Positions 10,760 through 21,469 of a DNA stretch of 64,000 bases are shown piece by piece. How positions within the stretch are numbered: the stretch's first letter is position 1; the number at the start of each line of letters is the position of its first letter. Source of the stretch: Anaeramoeba flamelloides (lineage: Eukaryota > Metamonada > Anaeramoebidae); contig JANTQA010000029.1 in the NCBI GenBank assembly GCA_027625915.1, forward strand, positions 7,192,001 to 7,256,000, given 5' to 3'. A model generated the notes under the pieces. It saw only the letters and a list, made by a program, of their open reading frames with translations. It did not search any database and was not told the DNA's origin. The position numbers and the translations under genes were made by a program.

Positions 10760-13700
10760 ATGTCTGTCAAAGTTGAGAGTAATATCCAAGTAAACAACAA
10801 CACAAACGAACAAAAAAAAACAAAAAAAAGAAGGAAACGAAAACCTTTAAATTTTCGTAACGAAGATGGTAAAATGATGAAGGATTTTGATCCAAAGATT
10901 CTTGAGTCCTTCAAACCCAGACAAGTCAAAGTTCGTAATAGCCGCTCGATTAAAATCTCGTCCTACAATAAAAAAAATAAAAAACAAGTGAAAGACGATT
11001 GGGGAAGAGTGCCACAATGCCACACAAACGGTGGTTGGATCTATAAAAATAACGAAATTGTTAAAAACCAAAGGGGGTATAATTTTTCTGAGATTTCTCT
11101 TCTCTTCTCTTCTTTTTCTTTTTTTATTTTATCCTTTTTGAGACTCTCCTTACGCTTACTTATCGAAACTCTGTTTTTTTGTTCAACGGAAATATCCTTT
11201 TGATATTATTTTTGCTGTCCTTTGATTAACTTAGGATTGTTTGGGAGGTAATCAAAAATTTAGCTGGTAATATCTTTAAAACGGAAAAAGACCTTGCAAC
11301 TGTCACACTACCTGTTACTCTTTTTGAACCAAGATCCTATTTACATCGAATTTTTGATAGCTATTCTTTTGCTCCTCTCTTTTTGAAACTCGCAGCTCAA
11401 CAGAAAGATCCAGCAGAAAAAATGAAACTTGTGATTGCTTGCATGACCGCATGTCTTCACCAAACGGTTGCCCAACAAAAAGTATTTCTTTCCTTTAATT
11501 CTAAATCACAACAAGCCCTATTTCATTTTTTTTTTTTTTTTTTTGTTTTGGTGGTTAATTCCCTTGCTTATCTTCTTCTTTTTTGTTTTTTTTTATATTT
11601 CTCTGTGCTTTATTTTAAAAACAAAAAGCCATTTAATCCTATTCTAGGTGAAACCTTTCAAGGGTGTTTTACTGATGGAAGCGAAATCTTTGCAGAACAA
11701 GTTTGTCATCATCCGTAAGTTTTCTTTTTTTTTTTTTTTTTTTTTTGACCAAACTTGTTTTTCATTTTTCGATTTTATTTTTTAACCAAAAACTAAAAAA
11801 TGAATTGGATAAAGACAACAAAAACGGCACATTTATTTTTTTTTTATATTTAAACTATGCCAAACTATTTCAGAACCAGGGCTTTAAAATACTAATTTCA
11901 ATGTTTTTTTAACTTAAAATCAGTTAAATTTATTGAAATAAAGCTATTTAAGATTAGTGAAAAAAATACTGTAAAAGATTTTTAATTGTAGAATATTAGG
12001 AAAATTGATATGTAATTTCTTTTACTGAGATTTGAATTATAAATGGGAAAAAATTTTTACTTCCTTTTACTATAATTTCCATTTAGAAATAGAGTTCTCA
12101 AAAAGGTAATTGTAATTTGTGGCTTCTATTTAAAAAAGGAAATTGATAATGGAAAAGGGAAAATATTTTCCCATTTATTATTCAAATACTGATAAATTCA
12201 AAGAAATATCTGAAAATTTTAATTTCATTTTCCTTTTTCAAATTTTTTTAAAACATTTTGAATAAAGCATTCTATTGGTTTAAATGTACAGAAAATTTAT
12301 AAAATTAGTTGGCCCTTCAAAAGGTTCTTTCTCCTGTGTTGTTTTATTTGTTGAGCTCCAAGATTACAAAAATGTGAAATTGAACGAAAAATTTTATTAA
12401 ATAAATCTGAATTTATCAGTATCAGTAAAAGAAATCAAATCCCTTTTTTAAGAATCAAAATTTGAAAATTATAACTCGCCCACTTATTAGATATTAGAAT
12501 GATGATTAATGAAATTACACTTTTTCAAAACACAATTCAATCAATCAAAAAACAAGAATAAAAATTATCTTTTTCCAAACTCTTGTAAACCTCTTTCAAA
12601 CTCGATTGTATGTTCAAAAAAAGTTGATCTACTTAGGCTATCAAACAATTACTTTAGTATTCTAGAGACACCATACTTTAATGGACTTTAGAGAGGTTTA
12701 TTACTAGAATCATAAAAAATTTGTTTATTTATAAAAAGGATTTGATTGAAAATATTTGCAATTATAAAATAAATTTACTAATACTCATAATTAAAAATGT
12801 GGTACGGGATTTTTAACATGTCTCGATTTTTTTCCCTACTATACTATGCTTTTCTGATTAATAAATGAAATTTTTATTTCAAATTCCTAAAAATATTTTA
12901 CTCAAGGATTGAAGTCACAAAAACTCCAAGATCTTCACAAAACCAATTAGAAATGATATTTCTGAGATTTTTTCACAGTTTCCTCATTGACCTTTGATAT
13001 AATATTTAATTCGGACAATTTGATTTTTCCAGTCTATATAGCTATTTTTAAAAAAAATGAGTGATTATTTTTTTTTATGAGATTTGCCTTAATTAAAACT
13101 TTTTTTAAGTTTTCTATTTTATTAAAGTGATTACTTTTTTTCAATCAAAACTTCTAAAAAATTTAATGTTTAATAAAATGAAGTATTTTTTTCAAAAAAG
13201 ATCTTTTCTTCCCACTCCAACCTCTGTCTCATATTTAAAGGTTGAGTGCTCACTTAATTTAAAATACTGGTTTTTGAAAAAAGTTTTAATTCGGGAAAAT
13301 TCATCAAATTTTGAAAATAGAAAACTTTATTTTTTGAAAAACTTAAAATCTTGCAATTGAAAAAAAAGAAAAATTCCTCACTTTAATAAAATAGAAAACT
13401 TTATTATTTCAAAAAGTATAAATTCTAACAATCTAAAAAAAAAAAAATTCCTTACCTATCAAAATAAATAAACTTAAAAAAAAGTTTTATAAAATTCCTC
13501 AATTTTTTAAAATGGCTGTAATATTCTATTTAAAAAATTTAAAAAGATTTTAAAGTGCTATTTTATTCCAATCTGTATACATCAAAATAAAATATATATT
13601 TAAAATGTGCGATTTTCACCTCGAATTCAAAATAAATATGCTTGTTTGCTAATTAATAAATATTGTGTTTTTTCATCTTCTTATTCAATTCTAACATTAA

Positions 13701-14334
13701 TAGACCAATTTCAGCGTTTGAAATTATTGACAAAGATAACCTCTATCATTTACATGGAAGGCTAACGTTCAAATGTAAATACAAAGGGTATGCTATTGAT
13801 GGGCACTCACACGGCACAACTACAATCGACTTTGCCGATGGAAGCAAAATAACTTGCACGTTTCCAATTCTTCACCTAACAGGTGTAGTTATGGGTGATC
13901 GTATTGTTGAATATATTTCAACAGCAACGTATAACGATCCAATTAATAATCTGTCTTGTGAATTAACCTTTAACCCCGAGCCACAGGGGTGGATCAAAAG
14001 TATCTTTTCAACACAGGAACAAACCCCCAGTGACATGTTCAATGGGCAAATAATCCAAAAAGACAAAAAAAACAAAGAAAAAGTAATTTGTGAAGTAAAT
14101 GGATCTTGGCTCGGGAGAATCGATTTTGATGATCAAACATATTGGGCATTAAAAAGAAAATTGCGTCCAGTTGATTTTCTCCAATACAAAGATGTTTTAC
14201 CTTCAGATTCCCAATTCAGACAAGACTTAATTGAATTAAGAAATGGCAACCTTGATAAAAGCGCCATTCAAAAAAAAAAATTAGAAGTTAAGCAAAGAAG
14301 AGATGCCACTTTACGTAAAAAAGCACGAAAATAA
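10760..14334 (+). CDS. Oxysterol-binding-protein-related protein (ORP), four exons
   Basis: Lipid-transfer protein of the OSBP/ORP family, which in other eukaryotes exchanges sterol or phosphatidylserine for PI4P at membrane contacts. Proposed exons: 10760-11076, 11235-11481, 11629-11714, 13704-14334. Their phases agree and give a 426-aa protein. The N-terminal third is Lys/Asn-rich without a PH domain. The lipid-binding domain starts near residue 100 (QRGIVWEVIKNLAG, LPVTLFEPRSYLHR). It continues with KPFNPILGETF (from about residue 188) and the fingerprint EQVCHHPP (211-218; family EQVSHHPP), split by intron 3. The exon 4 text (PISAFEI, HLHGRLTFKCKYKGYAIDGH, GSWLGRID) also fits, and the basic coiled C terminus is typical. 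Donors are GTATAA, GTATTT and GTAAGT. Intron 3 is nearly 2 kb and contains a MITE. No FFAT motif or membrane segment seen in the spliced form. Family very sure; substrate unknown. Confidence 0.94.
11482..11628 (+). other. ORP intron 2: stop-free, 147 nt, length divisible by three
   Basis: The intron is in phase 0, has 49 codons without a stop, and bears GT and AG ends. If retained it would insert a Phe/Leu/Val-rich segment (for example FFFFFFVLVVNSLAYLLLF) between the QQK end of exon 2 and PFNPILGETF. Removing it gives the exact family spacing, so splicing is the likely main outcome. Confidence 0.7.
11715..13703 (+). other. ORP intron 3 with inserted repeats
   Basis: 1,989-nt intron between codons for HHP and PIS (GTAAGT donor; TCTAACATTAATAG acceptor region). 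It contains the MITE at 12024-12192 and a stretch at about 13090-13260 related to 3290-3420. Its size seems due to insertions. No coding sequence recognised; the small frames at 12509-12691 and 13127-13360 are composition artefacts. Confidence 0.75.
12024..12192. mobile_element. MITE, ACTGGTATTTG family, inside an ORP intron
   Basis: Left end ACTGAGATTTGAATTATAAA then TGGGAAAA; right end TTTTCCCATTTATTATTCAA then ATACTGAT. 169 bp, imperfect TIRs, non-coding. Confidence 0.75.
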
Positions 14335-14535
14335 TTTTTATTTTCAAATTTTAATTTTTTTATTATTTATTATGCTTTTTGATAAAAGAAATATATAAAC
14401 CAAATGTATTTCAAAGATGAGTCTTTTTATTTTTGTTATTTAAAATTCGAATCTAAGACCATTATTATTTAATTCAATTTAAATAAAATTACTAAAATTT
14501 AGATTTTATATTTTAAATTTTTTCAAAATACTTTT

Positions 14536-14607
14536 TTATTTTTCTTTCTCTTCTTTTTCTTTTTCTTGTTCCTCTTTTGTAAATGACTTTAGAATACAAT
14601 TGTTCAT
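14536..14607 (-). CDS. Possible terminal exon fragment (unknown)
   Basis: The minus-strand frame starting MNNCILKSFTKEEQEKEK ends in an acidic/basic tail and a stop at 14538-14536. A TTTGAAG sequence upstream could act as acceptor. No upstream exon was found, since the next kilobases are repeats. It may be the tail of a lost gene or chance; no family recognised. Confidence 0.15.
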   Translation of the reverse strand: MNNCILKSFTKEEQEKEKEEKEK

Positions 14608-14689
14608 ATCTTCAAATTAAAAATAAAGCTGTTAATGATTTACAAATATTAGATATTTTTTATTGATATAAACTAGATTTAAAAATTTT

Positions 14690-15280
14690 TGACTCACTTT
14701 ATATGTGTTAATGGAAGTTAATTTGAGGTTTTATTCAAGTACTCATATCATAAAAATATTTTCAAATTTTTGGATCAGAATCATTTCTAATTTTGCAAAT
14801 TTTAGTTTTGATTTTTCAAATTTTTGTTTTTCTTTTGTTGATTTTTTTGGTTTTGCTTTTTCAAATTTTTTATTGTCTTTTTTTTTTTTTTTCAATTTTT
14901 TTTTTCTTTTTCTTTTTTCAACTAAAAGATCATGTATATATAAAAAGATCTTCGAAAAGACCAATAATCATAAAGAAAACTAAGACTTTTAAATGCTTTT
15001 ACAATTGAATTTAATTATTCGGAAAAAATCTTGTTTTTAAACTTTTTTATCTTGAAAGTTTAATAAAAAAATCTGGGATGCTCATTTCAAAAATAGTGAC
15101 TAACTTTTTTGATGTTTTTGGTTTTGTTTTTTTTAATTTTTAAAATATCAGGTTTTTACATATTTGGAATAATTTATAAGTGAATTACAAATAATATTTA
15201 ATTATTAATTGATCTTGAATATTAAAGGATATAATTTTTTTCATTTATTATTTCGGATGAGTCACAGTTTTCAAAATAGT
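14690..15280 (-). repeat. Dispersed 0.6-kb repeat, copy in inverse orientation
   Basis: Reverse-complement matches to 36460-37040 and 21470-22070 include ATTTTTGGATCAGAATCATT, GTGACTCAT-type ends next to TTATTATTTC, and a GTGAGTCAAAATTTTTGAAA block. Non-coding in all three copies. Confidence 0.7.
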
Positions 15281-15570
15281 GTTTAGATGTATATTCAATA
15301 TATTAAAACTTGATGACTTGCTAAATACCATTTTTAAAAAATAATTATTTTTTTAAAGTTGATTTATAAAAAATATTCTATTTTTTAAAAATAAAAAAGC
15401 GTGAAACTGATTTATTTGAAAATGTCTTTATAAAAGTTAATTCCAATATTTACATTTAAATATCCAGAATTAATATTATATATTAAACGATTCTAAATAA
15501 TAATTCACTTTTTTTCTTTTCAAGACATTTCTTAGTTTAAAAACTAATATCAAAGTTTCTGGTGGGTCTA

Positions 15571-16107
15571 TTATTAAATTTCAAATTTGGTCAAATTCCA
15601 AAATTTGCCAAATTGAAGTTTTTCAGAGTTTTGAAGATTTTTCTTGATTATTATTATTGGTATGAAAGTTTTTTAATGTTTTTTAATAATTGTGGGACGA
15701 AAAACCAAAAAGATTATTTTGTGATTGGGATTAGTTTATGACTTAAATTGTTGAAAATTCAACTTCTTGAAATCATCAATACTAAATATATTTAAAACGT
15801 TTTCGAAAATTAATTTATACACAAAAAATTAATTGGGAATTTTTTAACCCTTAAAACAAGTTGTAAAAGTCTAATTGTTTACTTACTTATTTTTTTTTTC
15901 AAAATACTTGCCAAAATTTTCTAACATACAATTCAAATAAGACAAACCCACTCTAGCATATTCTAATCTACCCTAACAACGATTCAACTACCCGTAAAGG
16001 GGTTTTTAAACACAAATAGTCAATTAATTTCAATGGGATTCACTATTTTATAAAAAAAATGAGTATTTGTCCAATTTTGAAATTTGACCAAATTTGTAAT
16101 TTAATAA
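15571..16107. mobile_element. TIR element with TTATTAAATT ends
   Basis: Left arm TTATTAAATTTCAAATTTGG then TCAAATTCCAAAATT; the right arm is its inverse (CAATTTTGAAATTTGACC, AAATTTGTAATTTAATAA). Arms are about 35 nt in a 537-bp element. No coding capacity seen; only one copy recognised here. Confidence 0.7.
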
Positions 16108-16596
16108 TTTTCCCTTTCTGATCACAAATTTAGATCATATTTTATCCCACTAAAAATTTGTCGGTTATTTTTTTTCTTTTTTGTGATAAATTTTATTTTC
16201 CATGGTATCCCAATCTTGATAGAATTTTCCAAGAGTGTGTAAATACTTATAACCATATTTTTATAATATAAAATTTGGTTGTTTACCTATTATACTGACC
16301 ATTTTTTGAAAAAAAAAATATTTTAGATACAACAAAATAAAAAATTTTAAGAATAAATTTATTCAATTCAAAAATATAATTTCAAAAGAAAAAAAAAATG
16401 ACATAAAAATTGCACCATTAATAAATAATTTCTCAGCATCCGAAATGAATCAATTGGATAGAAAAAAAAAAAAAACAAATAAAGCAGATAAGAATAAATT
16501 AATTTATAAAAAAAACTTGTAATTTATCAAATAAATATTTTTTTGGAAAAAAATAAATATAAGTAGGTCAAAAAAAAATAAAAATGATTTTAAATA

Positions 16597-16793
16597 CAGT
16601 TAGTTCCACTTTTAAGGCACAAACTTTCAACGAAAATTAAGACACAAAAAAAATCTCAAATTAATACACAAAATTCTGATTCTAGTAAAATTAGTTGTAA
16701 AAAAAAAAAATTCCAAAATTTGTGCTTTAATTTGAGATTTTTCTGTACCTTAATTTTCGTTGAAAGTTTGTACCTTAAAAGTGGAACTGACTG
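16597..16793. mobile_element. Hairpin MITE (CAGTCAGTTCC family), copy 1
   Basis: Starts CAGTTAGTTCCACTTTTAAG and ends with the inverse (CTTAAAAGTGGAACTGACTG). The arms extend about 80 nt each, so the transcript or single strand would fold into one long hairpin. Flanked by TA on both sides. TA duplication and CAGT tips fit Tc1/mariner-derived MITEs. Confidence 0.9.
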
Positions 16794-17145
16794 TATGAAA
16801 AATATGATTGAAGAATATTTTGGCCATATTAAAGGAAAAATTCGGTTGAAGCAAGTAAAAAGATATTAGAATTATTCAAAAATCTTAAAATAAATAATTT
16901 AAAAAAGTTTAAAATCGATATTTATTTTCCAATTAAAAAATTAAAAATATAATTAAAAATTTAATAAATAAATTAGTAAATGGATTTTAAAAAAAGTAGA
17001 ATTTAAAATTTATTAATGTATGTAAAAAAATAACAATGGTTTAAATTTTTAACAAATTGAAAACATAAACTTCACATTAGAGTTGATACTCTTTCCGAAA
17101 TACCTAAAAAACTTCAAATTTAAGAAAAAACAAAACAAGAAAAAA

Positions 17146-17250
17146 ATGAAGTCTCGTATCAATGGAAGATCAAATACATTTAGCCCCATTCGTTTGCCGA
17201 AAATAAAAATTTTCGATATAAGTTTTCATAACCACATTCTCACCGATTAA
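17146..17250 (+). CDS. Possible small ORF, 34 aa (unknown)
   Basis: ATG-to-TAA frame beginning MKSRINGRSNTFSPIRLPKI. It is GC-richer than its surroundings and lacks the Phe/Ile/Lys homopolymers of random AT-rich frames. It could be a small protein, an exon, or a gene remnant; no homologue recognised. The reverse strand is also open for part of it. Confidence 0.2.
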   Translation: MKSRINGRSNTFSPIRLPKIKIFDISFHNHILTD

Positions 17251-18184
17251 AAGCAAAAAAAAAAAAAGAATAGAGACATTACTTATCTTAAAATTAATTT
17301 GGATTTTCAAACATTTCATTTTTTTTTTCAAATTGACTTTCTTCAAAAAAAAAAAAAAAAACAGAAAAAAATTAAAAAAAAAAAAAAAACAAGAATCTTG
17401 TAGTACAAAAAGTCAAATTCCAATAATTTCCTATAACATAAAAATTAAAATAACCGAAAAAAAATCACATTGAATCATCTTTGACAAAAAAACATAAGTC
17501 CCAGATTAAAGTATAAAATTTTTACAATTTTTCCATCCAAATTATTTAAATTAAAATTATATCTTTCTTGCTTATATTTATAAAAAATGAGATTTTTTCA
17601 ATTTAAAATAAATTATTTTCTTTCAGTAAGCAGTCTATTTACTTCAATTTATTCTAATTTGTGGTTATTTTATAACCCTCTAAATTTGACAATCTAAGGA
17701 TGTTATACCATTCTTGAGAAAAAAATAATTATTTTAAGGAATGAAAAAAATCAAACAGAAAATATTCAAGATCTCAAAAAGTACCAAAGAGCACAAACTT
17801 TGAAATAAACACAAATCAATCCAAAATGCCCCCTATAAAGATTTAGCTTGGAAATTGATTTTTATCTTTGATGTTTTTTTCTAAAAATTTGCTTTTTTCA
17901 TTTTTTGAGATCATTGATCAGTGTTCGTTGTTCAGTGTTCGTTGATTTTTTGTTGGCTTTGAGTACTCAAAATGCAATTTATAGATGTTTTAAAATTTGA
18001 AAAAATATTTTTCTCAAAATGGACTTAATCAGTAAAAAAATAATTTTTAATTATTTTTTTTTGAAGAAAAGTATTGAAAAAATCGTTAAAAATTACTTCC
18101 TATAACTTTTAAGAGAATTACCAAGTTTTTTTTTAGCATCAAAAAAAAACAAGTTACAGTCGACCTTGATCCGAAAAAAAATAT

Positions 18185-18190
18185 AAAAAA
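18185..18190 (-). terminator. Pol III T-run terminator of tRNA-Arg
   Basis: On the minus strand the tRNA 3' end is followed after five bases by TTTTTT, the standard RNA polymerase III stop. Confidence 0.85.
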
Positions 18191-18195
18191 GAATT

Positions 18196-18267
18196 CGATC
18201 CAGGTAGGGCTCGAACCTACGACCTTCTGATTAGAAATCAGACGCGCTACCACTGCGCTACAGGACC
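18196..18267 (-). tRNA. tRNA-Arg (anticodon UCU)
   Basis: The minus-strand sequence folds as a 72-nt cloverleaf. The acceptor is GGTCCTG paired with CTGGATC (one U-U mismatch and one G-U). The D-arm is GCGC-AGTGGTA-GCGC, the anticodon stem TCTGA/TCAGA with loop TTTCTAA (anticodon TCT), and the T-arm GTAGG-TTCGAGC-CCTAC; the discriminator base is G. A-box (TAGCGCAGTGG) and B-box (GGTTCGAGCCC) are intact. No intron and no encoded CCA. Confidence 0.96.
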
Positions 18268-18532
18268 TTACGAAAAAAGTTACATTTTGTTAATTATTAA
18301 TTTACAAAAAGTATTCATTAAGTTAACAAAATTAGTAAAACTATTAATTTTTTTACAAATCACAACTAATTTCAAACACACTAAAAAAAATCAAATATCA
18401 TCAATACATAGTAAATCTCAGTCCTCGAATCAACTGTACAAAATATAATAAAATAATTCTAATCTCAATATTCTCTTAAACACCATAACCTTAATCATTT
18501 TTTCACATTGTTTTTTTTTTCTCACATATAAA

Positions 18533-19702
18533 ATGAACAAAATCACCACACTTTTCTGCCAATTTTTCTTGCTCATCTTATTAACTCGAAAGATAGTCTC
18601 TGGATCTTCGCTTCATTCTAATACTTATGAACAGCTGCACTTTCTCGAGACATTTGAGAATTCAACAACCACGAACTTACCATTGCACGAATGGGAACCA
18701 ACAAAGCAAAAGAACTATCACGGATCCTTTGTAAGAAAGCCGTCTAACATCACAGACGAGCATGGTGATGATTATGTTTTGGTTGCCGAGAAGGCAGGAT
18801 ATTATTATGGATATTCGCATGTTTTTGAAACACCCTTCTCGCCGATTAACGACGATCACGGACTGGTTTTACAATATTCCACGACCTTTTCAGAATTTAT
18901 CACGTGTGGAGGGGGATACATTAAACTGTTTTATAAATTCAAACCAAAAAAATTGGGAAAGAAAACTAATTATGCGATCATGTTTGGCCCAGACATTTGT
19001 GGTGGGAACAATAATATCCACTTCATTTATACTCGAAAAAACCCAAACAATAAAAATCTTGAGGAACGGAAACTTAAAAACCCACCTCAGGCGCCAATGG
19101 ATCACTTAAGTCATTTGTATACCTTAGTTCTTGATCGCGCTAATCGCTTTCAAATGTATCTTGACATGGAGCTGATCCGAGAGGGGAACTTGCTTGACGA
19201 TTTTGAAGGCGTCCACCACTCATCAATGGACGACCCTAATGACAAGCCACCAGAGGACTGGGTCGATGACTACTGGATCCGGGATCCATCAGATCTTCCT
19301 CCTGAAGATTGGACTGATGAAGAATATGTAATCGACGTGGACGCCTTCACGCCCCAGGAATGGGATGTGGTACAAGACGGAGAATGGGAACCACCGCTCA
19401 TAGCAAACGAGAAATGGAAAAAAAAGTGGGTTCAAAGGAAAATCTTGAACCCAGAATGGAGAGGGGAATGGGAACCGCGGAAAATCTATGACAAATTATA
19501 TTGGGACGATAGGACGCCGTACAAATTAGAGACAATATATGGAATTGGCTTTGAAATTTGGTCTGTAAATAAAAATGTCTTTTTCGATGATATTATTTTA
19601 TCGACTAATGATCACAAATCATTAATTTGGGACTATGCAGAAAAAATTTGGAAACCAAAGTATAATACACAATTAAAAAACCAATCGCTTCTTGAAAATT
19701 AA
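18533..19702 (+). CDS. Calreticulin/calnexin-family ER chaperone
   Basis: Intronless 389-aa reading frame starting with a signal peptide (hydrophobic residues about 7-20, before SGS). The lectin domain spans about 30-215, with the conserved pair of cysteines (ITCGGGYIKLF and FGPDICGG, around residues 125 and 156) and the motif KTNYAIMFGPDICGG. The proline-rich arm (about 230-325) is short: two type-1-like repeats (PNDKPPEDW, PSDLPPEDW) and two type-2-like repeats (GEWEPP, GEWEPR). Calreticulin normally has three of each and calnexin four. The family binds monoglucosylated N-glycans during ER folding. Odd points: no transmembrane segment, no acidic Ca-storage tail, and the C terminus ends SLLEN, not a KDEL-type signal. 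A GTATAA hexamer 44 nt before the stop equals donors used elsewhere in the window, so a spliced alternative tail is possible. Codon use is visibly GC-richer than the surroundings. The tRNA lies 265 nt upstream on the other strand. Confidence 0.93.
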   Translation: MNKITTLFCQFFLLILLTRKIVSGSSLHSNTYEQLHFLETFENSTTTNLPLHEWEPTKQKNYHGSFVRKPSNITDEHGDDYVLVAEKAGYYYGYSHVFETPFSPINDDHGLVLQYSTTFSEFITCGGGYIKLFYKFKPKKLGKKTNYAIMFGPDICGGNNNIHFIYTRKNPNNKNLEERKLKNPPQAPMDHLSHLYTLVLDRANRFQMYLDMELIREGNLLDDFEGVHHSSMDDPNDKPPEDWVDDYWIRDPSDLPPEDWTDEEYVIDVDAFTPQEWDVVQDGEWEPPLIANEKWKKKWVQRKILNPEWRGEWEPRKIYDKLYWDDRTPYKLETIYGIGFEIWSVNKNVFFDDIILSTNDHKSLIWDYAEKIWKPKYNTQLKNQSLLEN

Positions 19703-20859
19703 AATTTAAAACAACACCAACACTACCGCAGAGTGTAACCAAAAATATTTTTAAGAATGGCATATAAAGAGCTCTACTGAAGTCTGTTGACTGTTTTATA
19801 GATATTTTTAAAAACTTTATTTTTGCCACACTTTTATAAAATGAACTTTACAATTTTTTTTCACTCGCTTTGTGAATAGTAATATTTTTGAAATTGAGAT
19901 TCATTTATCCTATCGATCATCACCATTTATTTTGGTGAAAGTAAAAATTTGTTTTTATCAAAATTATATTTGGTAATAATATTAGTTTTCCAAATCTCTG
20001 GAAAAATTCTTTTCATAAACCTTAATATTTTTTTCGAAAATGAAAATTTATTCAGAAATTAGAATGTATTTTTTTACAAATTATTTTATTTTTACAAATA
20101 AATCATTTTTTTTTTTTTTTTTATTTTTCGTAAAGTGATTTGTTTGATCTTAAGATTTTAAAATAAATCTTCAAACAACAATATTATACCAATATTATAC
20201 CTTATTCAATATGCTGATAAACTCCATTTCACTCAAAGGGGTCTCCAAAAATGAAAAATTCAAATTCAAATTATTTTTAAGAATCAACCAAACTTAGATT
20301 CTTTAGAAATAAAATAAATAATAGACTTACAACTAGTGTCGAGAATCATAAAAGAAATACCTGAACAATCCATAAATTTCAAAAAAAAATAAATGTTCAA
20401 AAAAATTTTGGGAACCTTTCCTTGGGACGTCTTGTGGACAATTTCTTAATTTCTTTGGAAATTAAAATTGTTGACAATAAGATTTTTTTAATTGTAATGT
20501 ATGGATTTTAAAAGAAAATACAAAGCCACAATTTTGAGAATTTTTTATCAAAGCTCTTATGGTTAGAAAACTTAAGGTAATAAAGAAAAAATGAAAACTA
20601 AAAAATTGAAAATAAAAAATTCCTAAAATAGTAAAAAAATATATAAATTCAGGTACAAGTGCCCCACTTTTCGAAGTCGTGGAATACCAATTTATTAATC
20701 ACAGTTTGTGGAATCTTTGATTCTGCTCTATTCTTTTAAATTAAAAAAACCTAACGACAGTGGAATACCGATTATTAATCACGGAATGTGGAATTATTAT
20801 TATTATTATTAATCTTTCTATTGGGTTTTTACTCCTCCTGTTTCTGGGGACGTGTCGTC

Positions 20860-21030
20860 AAGTGCCTAGCTTTTTTTTAATTTAAGAAACTAAAAAAAAA
20901 TTTTTGAAATTTTCTTTTTATTTCTCAAATTAAAAAAAAGATAACGGTGGTTTTCCAGAATTGGAAAGAATTTAGTAAAATCAAGGATTTTACTCAATTC
21001 TTTCAAATCCTGAAAAACCTAACGACAGTG
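20860..21030. repeat. Dispersed repeat with TGATTTTACTCAATTCTTT hairpin
   Basis: Shares AAGTGCCTAGC/ATC, GGTTTTCCAGAA and GATTTTACTCAATTCTTT blocks with 58500-58815. The hairpin alone recurs at 36116-36160, where GAGTAAAATCA is mirrored by TGATTTTACTC. Confidence 0.6.
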
Positions 21031-21469
21031 GATAATTTTTAATTTGGTCATGTAAATGATATAATATTTTTTTAATTTAATGTTTTAATTATTTTTCTTC
21101 TTCTCTTTTTTTTATTTAGTGAATTTTCTTTGATTACTCCTTACTCACAATAAAATAAAAAAATAAACAAAGCCACAATTTTTTGTAATTTAATTTGGAG
21201 TTTCAAACATTTTTTTTTTCAAATTGGTTTTTGAAAGTAATAAAAAAGAAAGAAAAATAAAAAGCTAAATACCAAAAAACAAAATTTGACTGAATCAGAA
21301 AAAATGATCAGATTAAAAAAGTGAATATTTATTTTGAGAGGAATATTGAATCACACTCATAGAATATCTTCCACCCCTTTGATGAACCGGACCCCCTTGA
21401 CTGAAAAAGAGTTAAATTTTTTAAAAAATTAAGAAAATATAAGAATAAATAATTATTATTAAGGTCAAG

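Larger units (their letters stand above)
14335..18195. other. Intergenic, repeat-rich
   Basis: Between the ORP stop and the tRNA. It holds an inverted copy of a roughly 600-bp dispersed repeat (14690-15280), the TIR element at 15571-16107 and the hairpin MITE at 16597-16793. Two short frames with non-random composition are listed separately (14536-14607 minus; 17146-17250 plus). Near 17925-17945 the 12-mer CAGTGTTCGTTG occurs twice in tandem. Confidence 0.6.

Noticed and set aside
14705-15008. Hydrophobic Phe-rich frames on plus and a Lys-rich frame on minus
   Set aside because: They fall in the inverted copy of the 0.6-kb repeat and reflect poly-T/poly-A runs; not conserved in the other copies.
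18677-19109. Overlapping frames on both strands inside the calnexin-like gene
   Set aside because: They are alternate-frame shadows in a GC-richer gene; none has a recognisable domain.
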